Assembly (NCBI GenBank): GCA_016712525.1
Contig: JADJQX010000006.1
Span: forward strand, 930,001 to 994,000
Length of the DNA: 64,000 nt
From: Myxococcales bacterium
GTDB taxonomy: Bacteria; Myxococcota_A; Polyangia; Polyangiales; Polyangiaceae
Reading direction: 5' to 3'
This document shows positions 44,322-52,691 of this stretch, piece after piece. The notes below the pieces were generated by a model. It did no database searches and had not been told where the DNA came from. It worked only from the letters and a program-made list of their open reading frames with translations. The position numbers were made by a program, and so were the translations under genes. How positions within the stretch are numbered: the stretch's first letter is position 1; every line of letters starts with the position of its first letter.

Positions 44322-46043
44322 GTGAGCGTCGTACGGGCGCCCGCCGCAAAACGTGTGCTTTACATTGGCCCGTCGGCCGAGCAGGGGCGCGCCTTCTGCG
44401 CCTCGGTCGGCGCCGCCGAGGGCGTGACGCGGGTCTCTCCCGACGGCAAGACGCTCGCGTGGTCCGACATCGTGTGCACGTTCCTCGTCGAGGAGCGCGC
44501 CGTGGGCCTCGTCGACGAGCTCGCGAAGAGCTACGTGAACCTGCTCGTGCTCGACCTCCGCGGCGACACGGCCTCCGAGCGCGAGAACGCGACCCGCGCG
44601 ATGGCCGTGCTCGACGAGCTCGACGCCCCGGAGGACGTCGAGGTGCGGTACGGGTTCCACCGCATCCTCGCCCTCGTGTCGGGGACGAGCGCCTTCTCGG
44701 ATCGCATCGTGCTCGAGCTCGGCGCGCGGGGCGTGGGGCGCGTGATCCGCCACGCGGCCTACGAGACGTCGACCACCGTCGATCCCTCGTTCGGCGCCCG
44801 CTTCGTCGACGAGGCGACGGTCGCGCTCAACGATCGCAAGCTCGGCAAGCGCGCCCTCTGCGCGGCCGGCGGCGGCATCACGGGCATCTTCTTCGAGCTC
44901 GGCGTCATGAAATGCCTCGACGATGCCCTCGATCAGGGAGGCGTGAACGGCTTCGAGATGTTCTTCGGCATCAGCGCCGGGGCCGTCGTCACCGGGCCCA
45001 TCGCCGTCGGTTACTCGGTCGACGAGTACATGGCCGCCGTGGCCGGGGTCCCCGGGGGGCGAGTCCCCGCGCTCGATCTGCGCCTCTTTCGCCTCGGGCA
45101 CGTCGACGTCCCCGGTTTCGTGCGGCGCTTCGGCATGGCCGCGCGTGCGGCGTTCGGGAGCGTCGCGCGGCCGCTGCTCGGGAAGGGGCGGGAGCTGTCA
45201 CGCGAGCAGGTGCTCTTCGGGTACCTCGACCTCGTCGCGCCGCCCTTCCGCGCCGACAAGTTCGAGGAGCTCTTGCGAGGCATCCTCGACGCCCCCGGGG
45301 GCACGAACGACTTCCGCAAGCTCGCGCGCCCGCTCTTCGTCGGCGCGACCGATCAAGACGCGCGCCGCCACGTGCTCTTCGGCGACGAGGAGCACGCCGA
45401 TATCCCCATCAGCCAGGCCATCCAAGCCTCGCTCAGCATCAACCCGGCGTTCTCGGCCACGTCGATCCGTGGCCGCTACTACGAGGACGGCGCGATCACG
45501 CGCACCACGAACTTCGCCGAGGCCATCCGCCGCGGCGCGACGCTCATCTTCGTGGTCGACCCGTTCCTGCCCTACGTCGCGCGCACCCCGGGCTACAACG
45601 ACCGCCGCGGCATCCTCTACAACATCGACCAGGACGTGCGCACGATCTCCTACACGCGCTACGAGAGCTCGCGGAACCACGTCCTCCGCAAGCACCCCGA
45701 GGTGAAGAGCTACACGTTCGTGCCCGCGAACCGTCAGCGCCGCCTCATCTCGCAGAACCCGATGGATCATCGGCCGTACCTCGAGATTTGGCGGGGCGCG
45801 TACCTGTCGACGTACAACCGGCTCGTCCACCTGCGCCCGCGCCTCGAGGGCGATCTCCGCGCCCACGGGGTCGGCCTCGACTTGTCCCGCGCTGAGGCGG
45901 TGGCCGAGCGCCTCAAGGCCTCGCGCGAGCTCTCCCTCTCGGACTTCTTTCCGGACGGCAAGATCGCCATTCGCACCCCGCCGCTCGGCGGTCACGGTCA
46001 ACGGCGTACGGTCGAGCCGCCCCGGGTCGCGGTCCAGCTCTGA
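44322..46043 (+). CDS. Patatin-like phospholipase with N-terminal receiver-like region
   Basis: 573 aa from GTG 44322, which has GGAGG 5 nt upstream; a longer frame to 44229 is possible but lacks a binding site. The patatin site is complete: G-G-G-I-T-G (oxyanion loop), G-I-S-A-G nucleophile elbow and the D-G-A catalytic Asp in Y-Y-E-D-G-A-I-T. Residues about 1-160 look like a receiver-type alpha/beta domain (V-L-Y-I-G-P ... L-L-V-L-D-L-R-G). It is likely a cytoplasmic or membrane-associated lipase controlled by its N-terminal region. Confidence 0.82.
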   Translation: MSVVRAPAAKRVLYIGPSAEQGRAFCASVGAAEGVTRVSPDGKTLAWSDIVCTFLVEERAVGLVDELAKSYVNLLVLDLRGDTASERENATRAMAVLDELDAPEDVEVRYGFHRILALVSGTSAFSDRIVLELGARGVGRVIRHAAYETSTTVDPSFGARFVDEATVALNDRKLGKRALCAAGGGITGIFFELGVMKCLDDALDQGGVNGFEMFFGISAGAVVTGPIAVGYSVDEYMAAVAGVPGGRVPALDLRLFRLGHVDVPGFVRRFGMAARAAFGSVARPLLGKGRELSREQVLFGYLDLVAPPFRADKFEELLRGILDAPGGTNDFRKLARPLFVGATDQDARRHVLFGDEEHADIPISQAIQASLSINPAFSATSIRGRYYEDGAITRTTNFAEAIRRGATLIFVVDPFLPYVARTPGYNDRRGILYNIDQDVRTISYTRYESSRNHVLRKHPEVKSYTFVPANRQRRLISQNPMDHRPYLEIWRGAYLSTYNRLVHLRPRLEGDLRAHGVGLDLSRAEAVAERLKASRELSLSDFFPDGKIAIRTPPLGGHGQRRTVEPPRVAVQL

Positions 46044-46181
46044 CGTTCGACGTAGCCGCGTCGCGTCGTCTCGAGGCCGAGCTTCGTCTCCCGCGGATCA
46101 CGGCGGAAAACGGGGCTCGACCGTCGCGCGTGCCCCCGACCTTCGGCCAAGGTTTGGTAGAGTCGTCGCCTGGAGGAGCAC

Positions 46182-47381
46182 GTGAACGCACACCTTAGGG
46201 AAATCCTCGATCTGGTCGTCCGCTGGGTCCACATCATCGCGGGCATCATGTGGATCGGCAACTCGCTCCTCTTCAACTGGCTCGATCGCAACCTCGAGAA
46301 GGCGCCGGGCAAAGGGAAGCTCTCGGAGGGCGAGATCTGGCTGCTCCACTCGGGTGCGTTCTATCAAGTCGAGAAGAAGCTCCTCGCGCCCGGCGAGATG
46401 CCGAAGACGCTCCACTGGTTCAAGTGGCAGAACTTCACCACGTGGGCGAGCGGCATCGCGCTGCTCGTCGTCGTCTATTACATGGGCGGCGCGGCGCTCC
46501 TCCCCGATCCGCAGATCGCGAACCTGCACCCGCACATGCTGATGACGATCGGCATCGGGAGCATCGTCGGGGGGTGGGTCGTCTACGATCTGTTGTGGAA
46601 GATCGTAGGCAAAAAGAGCCCGATGGCGGCCACGGTGCTCTCGATCGCGGCGCTCTTCGGTCTCGCGTTCGGCCTCACCCACGCCATGAGCGGGCGCGCG
46701 GCGTTCCTGCACGTGGGCGTGGTGATGGGCACGTGCATGACCGGCAACGTGTGGATGACCATCGTGCCCTCGCAGCGCGAGCTCGTGAACGCCACCGAGC
46801 AAGGCCGCGAGCAGGACAAGGCGCTCAGCCTGAAGGCGAAGCAGCGCAGCATCCACAACAACTACATGACGTTCCCGCTCCTCTTCATCATGGTCTCGAA
46901 CCATTTCCCGGCCGTGACCGGGGCGAAGGCGAGCTGGGCGGCCCTCTTCGTGGTGATGACCACGGGCGCGCTCGTGCGCCACTTCATGAACGTGCGCTTC
47001 ACGTTCAAGCCGTGGTTCCCCATCACGGCGGGCGTCGTGCTCTCGGGGCTCGTGGGCACGTACGTGCTCACCGCGCGGTGGGACGAGCCCAAGGCCACGG
47101 CCGACGCGTCGGGCCCCAAGGTGGCCTTCGCCGAAGCGCGCTCCGTGATCGAGACGCGCTGCACCTCGTGCCACTCGCAGAACCCGACCGACGACCTCTT
47201 CAAGGCCCCTCCGAGCGGCGTCATGCTCGACACCCCCGAGCGCATGAAGCTCCTCGCCCCGCGCATCCGCGAACGCGCGTACGTGCTGAAGACCATGCCC
47301 CTCATGAACAAGACCCAGATCACCGACGCCGAGCGCGACATCTTGGGCCGTTGGGTCGCCCAGGGCGCCAATATCGACTGA
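46182..47381 (+). CDS. puuD: PuuD-type urate hydroxylase with cytochrome c domain
   Basis: 399 aa. GGAGG precedes GTG 46182 by about 5-6 nt. The N-terminal part (about 1-300) has eight predicted membrane helices and the PuuD start pattern W-V-H-I-I-A-G-I-M-W-I-G. The C-terminal soluble domain has a haem c motif C-T-S-C-H-S. Known PuuD oxidises urate and passes electrons to its cytochrome domain. No other purine gene is seen in the window. A hairpin terminator follows at 47421. Confidence 0.82.
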   Translation: MNAHLREILDLVVRWVHIIAGIMWIGNSLLFNWLDRNLEKAPGKGKLSEGEIWLLHSGAFYQVEKKLLAPGEMPKTLHWFKWQNFTTWASGIALLVVVYYMGGAALLPDPQIANLHPHMLMTIGIGSIVGGWVVYDLLWKIVGKKSPMAATVLSIAALFGLAFGLTHAMSGRAAFLHVGVVMGTCMTGNVWMTIVPSQRELVNATEQGREQDKALSLKAKQRSIHNNYMTFPLLFIMVSNHFPAVTGAKASWAALFVVMTTGALVRHFMNVRFTFKPWFPITAGVVLSGLVGTYVLTARWDEPKATADASGPKVAFAEARSVIETRCTSCHSQNPTDDLFKAPPSGVMLDTPERMKLLAPRIRERAYVLKTMPLMNKTQITDAERDILGRWVAQGANID

Positions 47382-47420
47382 TGGCGATCGTTTAACTGTA
47401 CGAAAATACTCGTGTTTATG

Positions 47421-47458
47421 TCGCGCTCCGGAAAAGCTCTCGGGGCGCGAACCCTTTT
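47421..47458 (+). terminator. Rho-independent terminator after the urate hydroxylase gene
   Basis: TCGCGCTCCG (47421-47430) pairs with CGGGGCGCGA (47441-47450) with one G-U pair and a 10-nt loop, followed by ACCCTTTT. It lies 40 nt after the stop of the urate hydroxylase gene. Confidence 0.65.
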
Positions 47459-47574
47459 GTGTGCGCGCGGCTCTCACGCAAAGAGGCTCGGGGACACCGC
47501 CCCGATAGCGCGTGACGCGGCGCCACGCCGAGGTCGCGCCTCCCCAAAAAGATCCCAGCACCGGAGCACTCCCC

Positions 47575-48474
47575 ATGGCCCAGATCGAGACGTTCTACGA
47601 CCCCGCGACCTACACCCTCACGTACCTCGTGTACGACCCGAGCTCGAAAGACGCCGTGGTCATCGATCCGGTGCTCGACTACGACCCGCTCTCGTCGTCG
47701 ACGAGCTCCGAGTCGGCCGACAAGCTCGCCGCGTTCGTGAAGGACAAGGGGCTGAAGCTCCAGTGGGTGCTCGAGACGCACGCCCACGCCGACCACCTCT
47801 CCGCTTCGGCCTGGCTGAAGACGCATTTTCCCGGCGCCAAGGTGGCGATCGGGGAGCGCATCCGCGAGGTACAGGAGACGTTCAAGCCCGTCTTCGACTT
47901 GCCCGAGTCCTTCAAGACGGACGGCAGCCAGTTCGACAAGCTCCTCGCCGACGGTGAGGTCTTGAAGGTCGGCGCGCTCTCCATCGAGACCATCGCGACG
48001 CCGGGCCACACGCCGGCGTGTGTGACCTTCAAGGTCGACGACGCGCTCTTCACCGGGGACGCGCTCTTCATGGAAGACTACGGCACCGGGCGCTGCGACT
48101 TCCCGAAGGGGTCGTCCGATGCGCTCTACACGTCGGTCCACGACAAGCTCTATGCCTACCCCGACGCGACGCGCGTCTTCGTGGGACATGACTACCAACC
48201 GAACGGGCGCGACGTGAAATGGGAGACCACCATCGGCGCCTCCAAGGAGCGGAACATCCAGCTCCGTCAGTCGACGAGCCGGGAGGACTTCGTGAAGGCG
48301 CGAAACGCCCGCGACGCCACGCTGAAGGCCCCGCGCCTCCTCTTCCAGAGCGTTCAAGTGAACATCGACGCGGGGCAGCTCCCCGAGGCGTCGAAGTCGG
48401 GAATTCGCCACCTGCGCATGCCCGTGAACCTCAAGAAGCCCACCGGGCGCGACGGCACCCCCAAAGGGCCGTGA
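47575..48474 (+). CDS. ETHE1-like persulfide dioxygenase
   Basis: 299 aa from ATG 47575. Metallo-beta-lactamase fold with T-H-A-H-A-D-H near residues 68-74, a second His in A-T-P-G-H-T-P, F-T-G-D-A-L-F and the family signature G-T-G-R-C-D-F, then G-H-D-Y. The G-T-G-R-C-D-F block separates persulfide dioxygenases from glyoxalase II. It oxidises glutathione or other persulfides to sulfite. The stop overlaps the haem lipoprotein start (GTGA), so the two are coupled. Confidence 0.85.
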   Translation: MAQIETFYDPATYTLTYLVYDPSSKDAVVIDPVLDYDPLSSSTSSESADKLAAFVKDKGLKLQWVLETHAHADHLSASAWLKTHFPGAKVAIGERIREVQETFKPVFDLPESFKTDGSQFDKLLADGEVLKVGALSIETIATPGHTPACVTFKVDDALFTGDALFMEDYGTGRCDFPKGSSDALYTSVHDKLYAYPDATRVFVGHDYQPNGRDVKWETTIGASKERNIQLRQSTSREDFVKARNARDATLKAPRLLFQSVQVNIDAGQLPEASKSGIRHLRMPVNLKKPTGRDGTPKGP

Positions 48475-49016
48475 GGGCGCTCGTCGTCACGGTGCTCCTC
48501 GGGGCTTCTCTCGTCGGGTGTCGAGCTCCGAAGAAAGAAGCCCCCGAGGCGAGCGCGGCCCGCGCCAAGGCCGTGCTCTCACCCTTCCAGACCGAGCTCA
48601 AAGGTGCCCTCGAGAGCGCCATGGCGTCCGGAGGACCCGAGCCGGCCGTCGAGGCGTGCTCGTCGATCGCGCCTGCCCTGGCCGCGAAGGCCTCGGCCGG
48701 GGGCGTGACGGTGGGCCGCACGTCGCCGAAGCTCCGCAATCCCAAGAACGCGGCGCCTCCGTGGGTCGTGCCGGCCATGACCGAGCTCGCCGCGGCGAAG
48801 AAGGAAGGTGACTATCGGGTCGTCCCGCTCGCCGATGGCAAAGTGGGATACGCGGAGACGATCCTCGTCAAGCCGAAGTGCCTTCTTTGCCATGGAGCCG
48901 ACGTCGCGCCGGGAGTCGCCGCGAAGCTCGCGGCCAAGTACCCGAGCGACGCGGCTCGGGGCTACTCGGAGGGAGACTTTCGTGGGGTGTCGTGGGTCGA
49001 GCTCCCGCCACCGTGA
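48471..49016 (+). CDS. Tll0287-like (DUF3365) haem-binding lipoprotein
   Basis: 181 aa from GTG 48471, overlapping the previous stop. Lipoprotein signal V-V-T-V-L-L-G-A-S-L-V-G-C (Cys 17). The C-terminal part has one haem c motif C-L-L-C-H-G-A-D and the run Y-P-S-D-A-A-R-G-Y-S-E-G-D-F-R-G as in Tll0287-like proteins. It is probably an extracytoplasmic redox or sensor protein. Its coupling to the persulfide dioxygenase links it to sulfur metabolism. Confidence 0.72.
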   Translation: MRALVVTVLLGASLVGCRAPKKEAPEASAARAKAVLSPFQTELKGALESAMASGGPEPAVEACSSIAPALAAKASAGGVTVGRTSPKLRNPKNAAPPWVVPAMTELAAAKKEGDYRVVPLADGKVGYAETILVKPKCLLCHGADVAPGVAAKLAAKYPSDAARGYSEGDFRGVSWVELPPP

Positions 49017-49071
49017 AATCAGCCGAAACGGTCACGACACCGAAGATGCCTTCGGAGAACGAGGAACGGAC

Positions 49072-49305
49072 ATGAGCGCCGAAGCGCCGAGCGCGCCGAA
49101 GAGAGCACGAAACCCCTGGGCCCGCGCGGCGGCCGCCGTCGTCGCCGGGGCGACGATAGGGTTCCTCTACTACCGCTTCGTGGGGTGTCGCACGGGCACG
49201 TGTTTGATCTCGTCCAACCCGTACGTGTCGACGCTGTACGGGGCTTTCGTGGGCTTCTTGCTGGGCAAACCGAAGGCCGCGCTGCCACCGGCCAAGCCCG
49301 GCTGA
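49072..49305 (+). CDS. DUF6132-like small membrane protein
   Basis: 77 aa, from ATG 49072 after a 55-nt gap. Two hydrophobic segments flank a Cys pair (V-G-C-R-T-G-T-C-L-I-S-S-N-P-Y), a pattern I associate with DUF6132. Such proteins often sit beside rhodanese or persulfide dioxygenase genes, as here. Sulfur-compound or metal transport is a guess. Confidence 0.62.
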   Translation: MSAEAPSAPKRARNPWARAAAAVVAGATIGFLYYRFVGCRTGTCLISSNPYVSTLYGAFVGFLLGKPKAALPPAKPG

Positions 49306-49435
49306 GCGTGGTGTCTCGAGGCGTCGCACGGAGCGTGCCCCACGGAGGCGCGTGACACGACGCAGCGCGAAATCCATCGGAATCCGAGATCGCTCGGTTG
49401 CGATGGACCGCCGACCCGCGATAGAAGCGGCGCCC

Positions 49436-50291
49436 ATGTCGTTTCGTCACGTGATCCTGGATTTCGACGGTACGTGCACCCGCGTGGAGGACGTCCACGA
49501 GGCCTACGTGGCCGAGTGCATTCGTATCTTCGAGGCCGAGGTCATGCCCGGCACCGCGAAGGATCTCCGCGCGGCCCTCGCCGCCGTCAAGAAGGCCTCT
49601 CCGGGCGCGGGGTGGACGCTCGCCGTCACTCCGGCGGCGCCCGCGTTCGCCGATCCGTACGTCGCCGTCGGCGAGGCGGTGCGCCTCGTGGTCAAGAAGC
49701 GCCACATCACGAAGGCCGTCCCCCTCGACATGCACCACCGCGCGAACGAGCTCGCGCAGGCCCCTTGGCGCGACGAGATGATCGACGTGCTCGAGGCCTT
49801 CCGAAAAAAAGAAGATCACGATCACCTTCGTCTCGAACTCGAAGACCACCAAGATCGGGCACCGCCTCGACGATCTCCTCACGGGGCGCCCGGCCCTGCG
49901 CTCGCAGATCCGCGTCCTCGGCGACGCTGGCAAATTCCGTATCCGCGAGCTCGAGGACGACAGCGTCTCTCCCGCGCTCCGGAAGGCCTTCACCGCGCTC
50001 CCGCCCGCCGAGCCCGCCCTCGTCGGAGGCAGGCCCGTGTACCTGCGCCGAGGGGGCTACATGGAGGCGCTCGCGAAGGTGTGGGGCGGCAAGGACCTGG
50101 CCGCGCAGACCCTCGTCTGCGGCGACATCTGGGAGCTCGATCTCGCCATGCCGGCCCTGCTCGGCGCCCACGTGCACCTCGTGAAGCGTGACGCCCCTTA
50201 CGCCACCTACCCGTACGAGACACGCGCGATCGCGGCGCTCGGGGCCCGGGGCTCCTTCGGGGCCCTCCGCGACGTGCTCGCGCGCCTCTGA
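49436..50291 (+). pseudogene. HAD-superfamily hydrolase, interrupted by a frameshift in an A7 run
   Basis: Two frames give one protein. From ATG 49436 frame 2 encodes the HAD start (V-I-L-D-F-D-G-T) up to a run of seven A at 49804-49810. The continuation, in the next frame, encodes motif II (T-F-V-S-N-S-K) and motif III (V-C-G-D-I-W-E-L-D-L) and ends at 50291. Removing one A restores a single reading frame of about 284 codons. This may be a sequencing error, a true pseudogene or slippage on the A run. The two halves fit so well that the gene was intact recently. Confidence 0.72.
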
Positions 50292-50308
50292 GCGCCTCTG
50301 GGCCCGGG

Positions 50309-50815
50309 TCAGCGCTTCGCCGCGGCGAGCGCCTCGCGCACGGCGCCGAAGCAGGTGTCGGCCTCGGGGCCGCCCATGCCGAAGAAATAGGTGCCGGGCC
50401 TCCCCTCGGTCCCAGGGAAGCCTCCGATGGACATGCCGTCGTCTCCCGGGGCGTCGAGCTGGCCCAAGGCCGCGGTCATCATGAGGCCGCGGGTCGCCGT
50501 CGCGCCGAGCAGCGGCACCGACATGACGGTCGCGGGGCGCGTCGGGCCGCCCGTCGCGACGATGAGGTGCGTCGCGCCGAGCACGAGCACCATGTCGTGC
50601 TCCGGGTCGGGATCGGCGGGGTTCGAGCGCCGCCCGAAGAGCTTGCCGAGGAACGAGGTCTGCGGCGGGTTCTCCCGATGCGTGATCCATACACGTAACC
50701 TCTCGAGCCCGAGGCTCGCGCGCTCGGCGTGGGCGCGGAGGGCTTCGAGGATCGCAGGTGGGAGGCCCTCGAGGGAGACCTCGCGGGTCGTGCTCACGTA
50801 GAGGGGAGGGGACAT
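50309..50815 (-). CDS. Protein of unknown function
   Basis: 168 aa from ATG 50815; the longer frame runs into the terminator and is not preferred. It has no signal peptide. A central segment (H-D-M-V-L-V-L-G-A-T-H-L-I-V-A) is hydrophobic, and the C-terminal half is Gly-rich (G-G-F-P-G-T-E-G-R-P-G-T-Y-F-F-G). No family recognised. Confidence 0.5.
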   Translation of the reverse strand: MSPPLYVSTTREVSLEGLPPAILEALRAHAERASLGLERLRVWITHRENPPQTSFLGKLFGRRSNPADPDPEHDMVLVLGATHLIVATGGPTRPATVMSVPLLGATATRGLMMTAALGQLDAPGDDGMSIGGFPGTEGRPGTYFFGMGGPEADTCFGAVREALAAAKR

Positions 50816-50845
50816 GGAACCCTTCGATTCTAAACCGATTTTTGC

Positions 50846-50890
50846 CCGAAAAAGCAAAACCGCCGAGCCCTCGTGTGGGGGGCTCGGCGG
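50846..50890 (-). terminator. Rho-independent terminator of the haem lipoprotein operon
   Basis: Read on the minus strand, an 11-bp perfect GC stem (50860-50870 with 50880-50890, CCGCCGAGCCC/GGGCTCGGCGG) is followed by GTTTTGCTTTTT. It lies 31 nt after the last gene of the minus-strand operon (50921-55531) and before the next minus-strand gene at 50815. Confidence 0.85.
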
Positions 50891-50920
50891 CCTCGGATCA
50901 CTCGGGTCGCCCCGAGCGGC

Positions 50921-52630
50921 TCACTCTTCGCCGACGAACTTCGCCGTCGCCGGCTCGAGCACGCAGGTCGTGCCGTTGAAGCGCTGGGCGCCGGGCTTCG
51001 AGCCGAGGTTGTCGCTCGGGAGGAGCGAGTCGGACTCGACGAGGTTGTGGTAGACCTCGATGAACTCGGCGCGGCGCTGCGAGAGGATGCGCAGCGTGTC
51101 CTCGGTGAAGGCCGCGGCGCTCGCGGTCTTGCGGTCGGAGCACGCCTTGCCGTACGCCTCGAGGGTGGCCGTGTGCGCGGCGGCGTCGTCCGTCTTGGCG
51201 ATGCGGGCCGCGAGGCCCTTGGCGCCGCGGGCCGTCGACTTGGCGAGGTTCGCGCCGAACTGCGCCTTGAGGTCGGCCGGGTCCTTCCAGGTCTTCGGGA
51301 GCGCTTCGGCGAGGCCGCAGCGGGCCGACGAGAACGCGGGCGTGGTGAAGTCGGTCATGAGCACGTCGGCCACGAAGTCGGCGTCGACGAGGCCCTGGCG
51401 CACGAGCTCCTGCACGGCGTCGACGTCGGCGTACGACTTCTCGGGGCCGTTCATCGGGAAGATCGAGTCGCCGGCCTGGCCGCCGATCTTGCTCGCGAAC
51501 TTGGTGAGGGTGTCCGAGTAGGCCTTCGAGTCGACCGAGAGCGAGTCGACCGTGGGGAGCTTGAGGCCGACGCTCTGCTCGAGGCCGAGCTCGACGCCCG
51601 TGCCCGTACGGGGCGCGCGGAGGAGCGGGCTCACCACGAACGCGCCGGGGAGCATGCTCGAGAACGTGCTCACCGTGCCGAAGCGCTGGCTGTTCTTCGA
51701 GTGCGCGGCGATGAGCGTGCCCTCGCCGACGTCGCAGAAGAGCTGCGTGAGCACACCCTTGAGATCCCCGCCGGTCTTGGCGCGCTCGACGCGGCCCTTC
51801 GAGTGCATGTGCGTCGACGAGATGATGCGCTTCTCCATGTCGTCCGCGCGGACCACCTTGGAGAACATGCGGTTGAAGGTGGCGTCGGGCGACTTGGGGT
51901 CGACCACGGTCATCCACGTGGAGGTCCAGTTGGCCCACGAGTCGTGGAGCTCCTTCATGATCGGCGCGCCCGACGTGTGGCAGTTCATGCACTGGAACGT
52001 CGGCTGGGCGCCCTTCGCGCTCGAGGGCACCATGGTGCCGTCGCCCATGCGCTCCCACGCGCCGCCCTTCTCGCGGTAGTACACGAACGCCTGGATCTTC
52101 TCGCTCCAGGCCATGACCTCGGTGCCCGCTTGCGGGGCGCCGCTGCCCGACGCGAACGACGCGACGTAGAGCTTGTCGGTCGCCACGCCGGCGCCGCCCG
52201 CGATGACGAACCGGTACGTGTTCTCGAGCGAGGGCTTGTCGCCGTTCTCGGACACGACGAAGAACTCGGGCTTCACCGTGGTGCCCGCCGAAGGAGCCGG
52301 GGCCGGGGCCGAGCCCGAGGCCGAAGGAGCCGGGGCCGCGGGCGCGACGCCCTCGAGGCGATCGAGCAGCGCGCTCAGGGTCGTGGGGCACGCCTCGGTG
52401 CCCTTGCGGTTCGAGACGCGCTTGCCCTTCACGATGATCGTGCACTTCGCGTTGCCGAGCACGCCCGACAGGAACGTGTCGTCGGGTACGCCGGCGACCG
52501 TGATGTCCTCGATCGAGGTGTCCTCCTCCTCGGTCGTGGCGTCCGAGCCACACGCCGGAAGAGCGAAGCCCGAGACAACGGCGGTCGAGAGGGCGAAGAG
52601 GGGGAGCAGCGAGCGACGAATGGCCTTCAT
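50921..52630 (-). CDS. c-type haem lipoprotein of unknown function (operon gene 3)
   Basis: 569 aa with lipoprotein signal ending L-P-A-C (Cys 27), then an acidic stretch A-T-T-E-E-E-D-T-S-I-E-D-I-T. One haem c motif C-M-N-C-H-T lies at 214-218, followed by A-P-I-M-K-E-L-H-D-S-W-A-N-W. The C-terminal 250 residues are helical with Cys pairs. It is a paralogue of the next gene in the operon (same C-x-x-C-H then M-x-E ... W-x-N-W). Electron transfer or a surface oxidase role is possible. A strong terminator follows. Confidence 0.75.
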   Translation of the reverse strand: MKAIRRSLLPLFALSTAVVSGFALPACGSDATTEEEDTSIEDITVAGVPDDTFLSGVLGNAKCTIIVKGKRVSNRKGTEACPTTLSALLDRLEGVAPAAPAPSASGSAPAPAPSAGTTVKPEFFVVSENGDKPSLENTYRFVIAGGAGVATDKLYVASFASGSGAPQAGTEVMAWSEKIQAFVYYREKGGAWERMGDGTMVPSSAKGAQPTFQCMNCHTSGAPIMKELHDSWANWTSTWMTVVDPKSPDATFNRMFSKVVRADDMEKRIISSTHMHSKGRVERAKTGGDLKGVLTQLFCDVGEGTLIAAHSKNSQRFGTVSTFSSMLPGAFVVSPLLRAPRTGTGVELGLEQSVGLKLPTVDSLSVDSKAYSDTLTKFASKIGGQAGDSIFPMNGPEKSYADVDAVQELVRQGLVDADFVADVLMTDFTTPAFSSARCGLAEALPKTWKDPADLKAQFGANLAKSTARGAKGLAARIAKTDDAAAHTATLEAYGKACSDRKTASAAAFTEDTLRILSQRRAEFIEVYHNLVESDSLLPSDNLGSKPGAQRFNGTTCVLEPATAKFVGEE

Positions 52631-52691
52631 GGAGTGGACCTCAAGTTTGGTAAAATCAGAATATTTTCGGGCACTTGTGCGAGTGCCGCGG

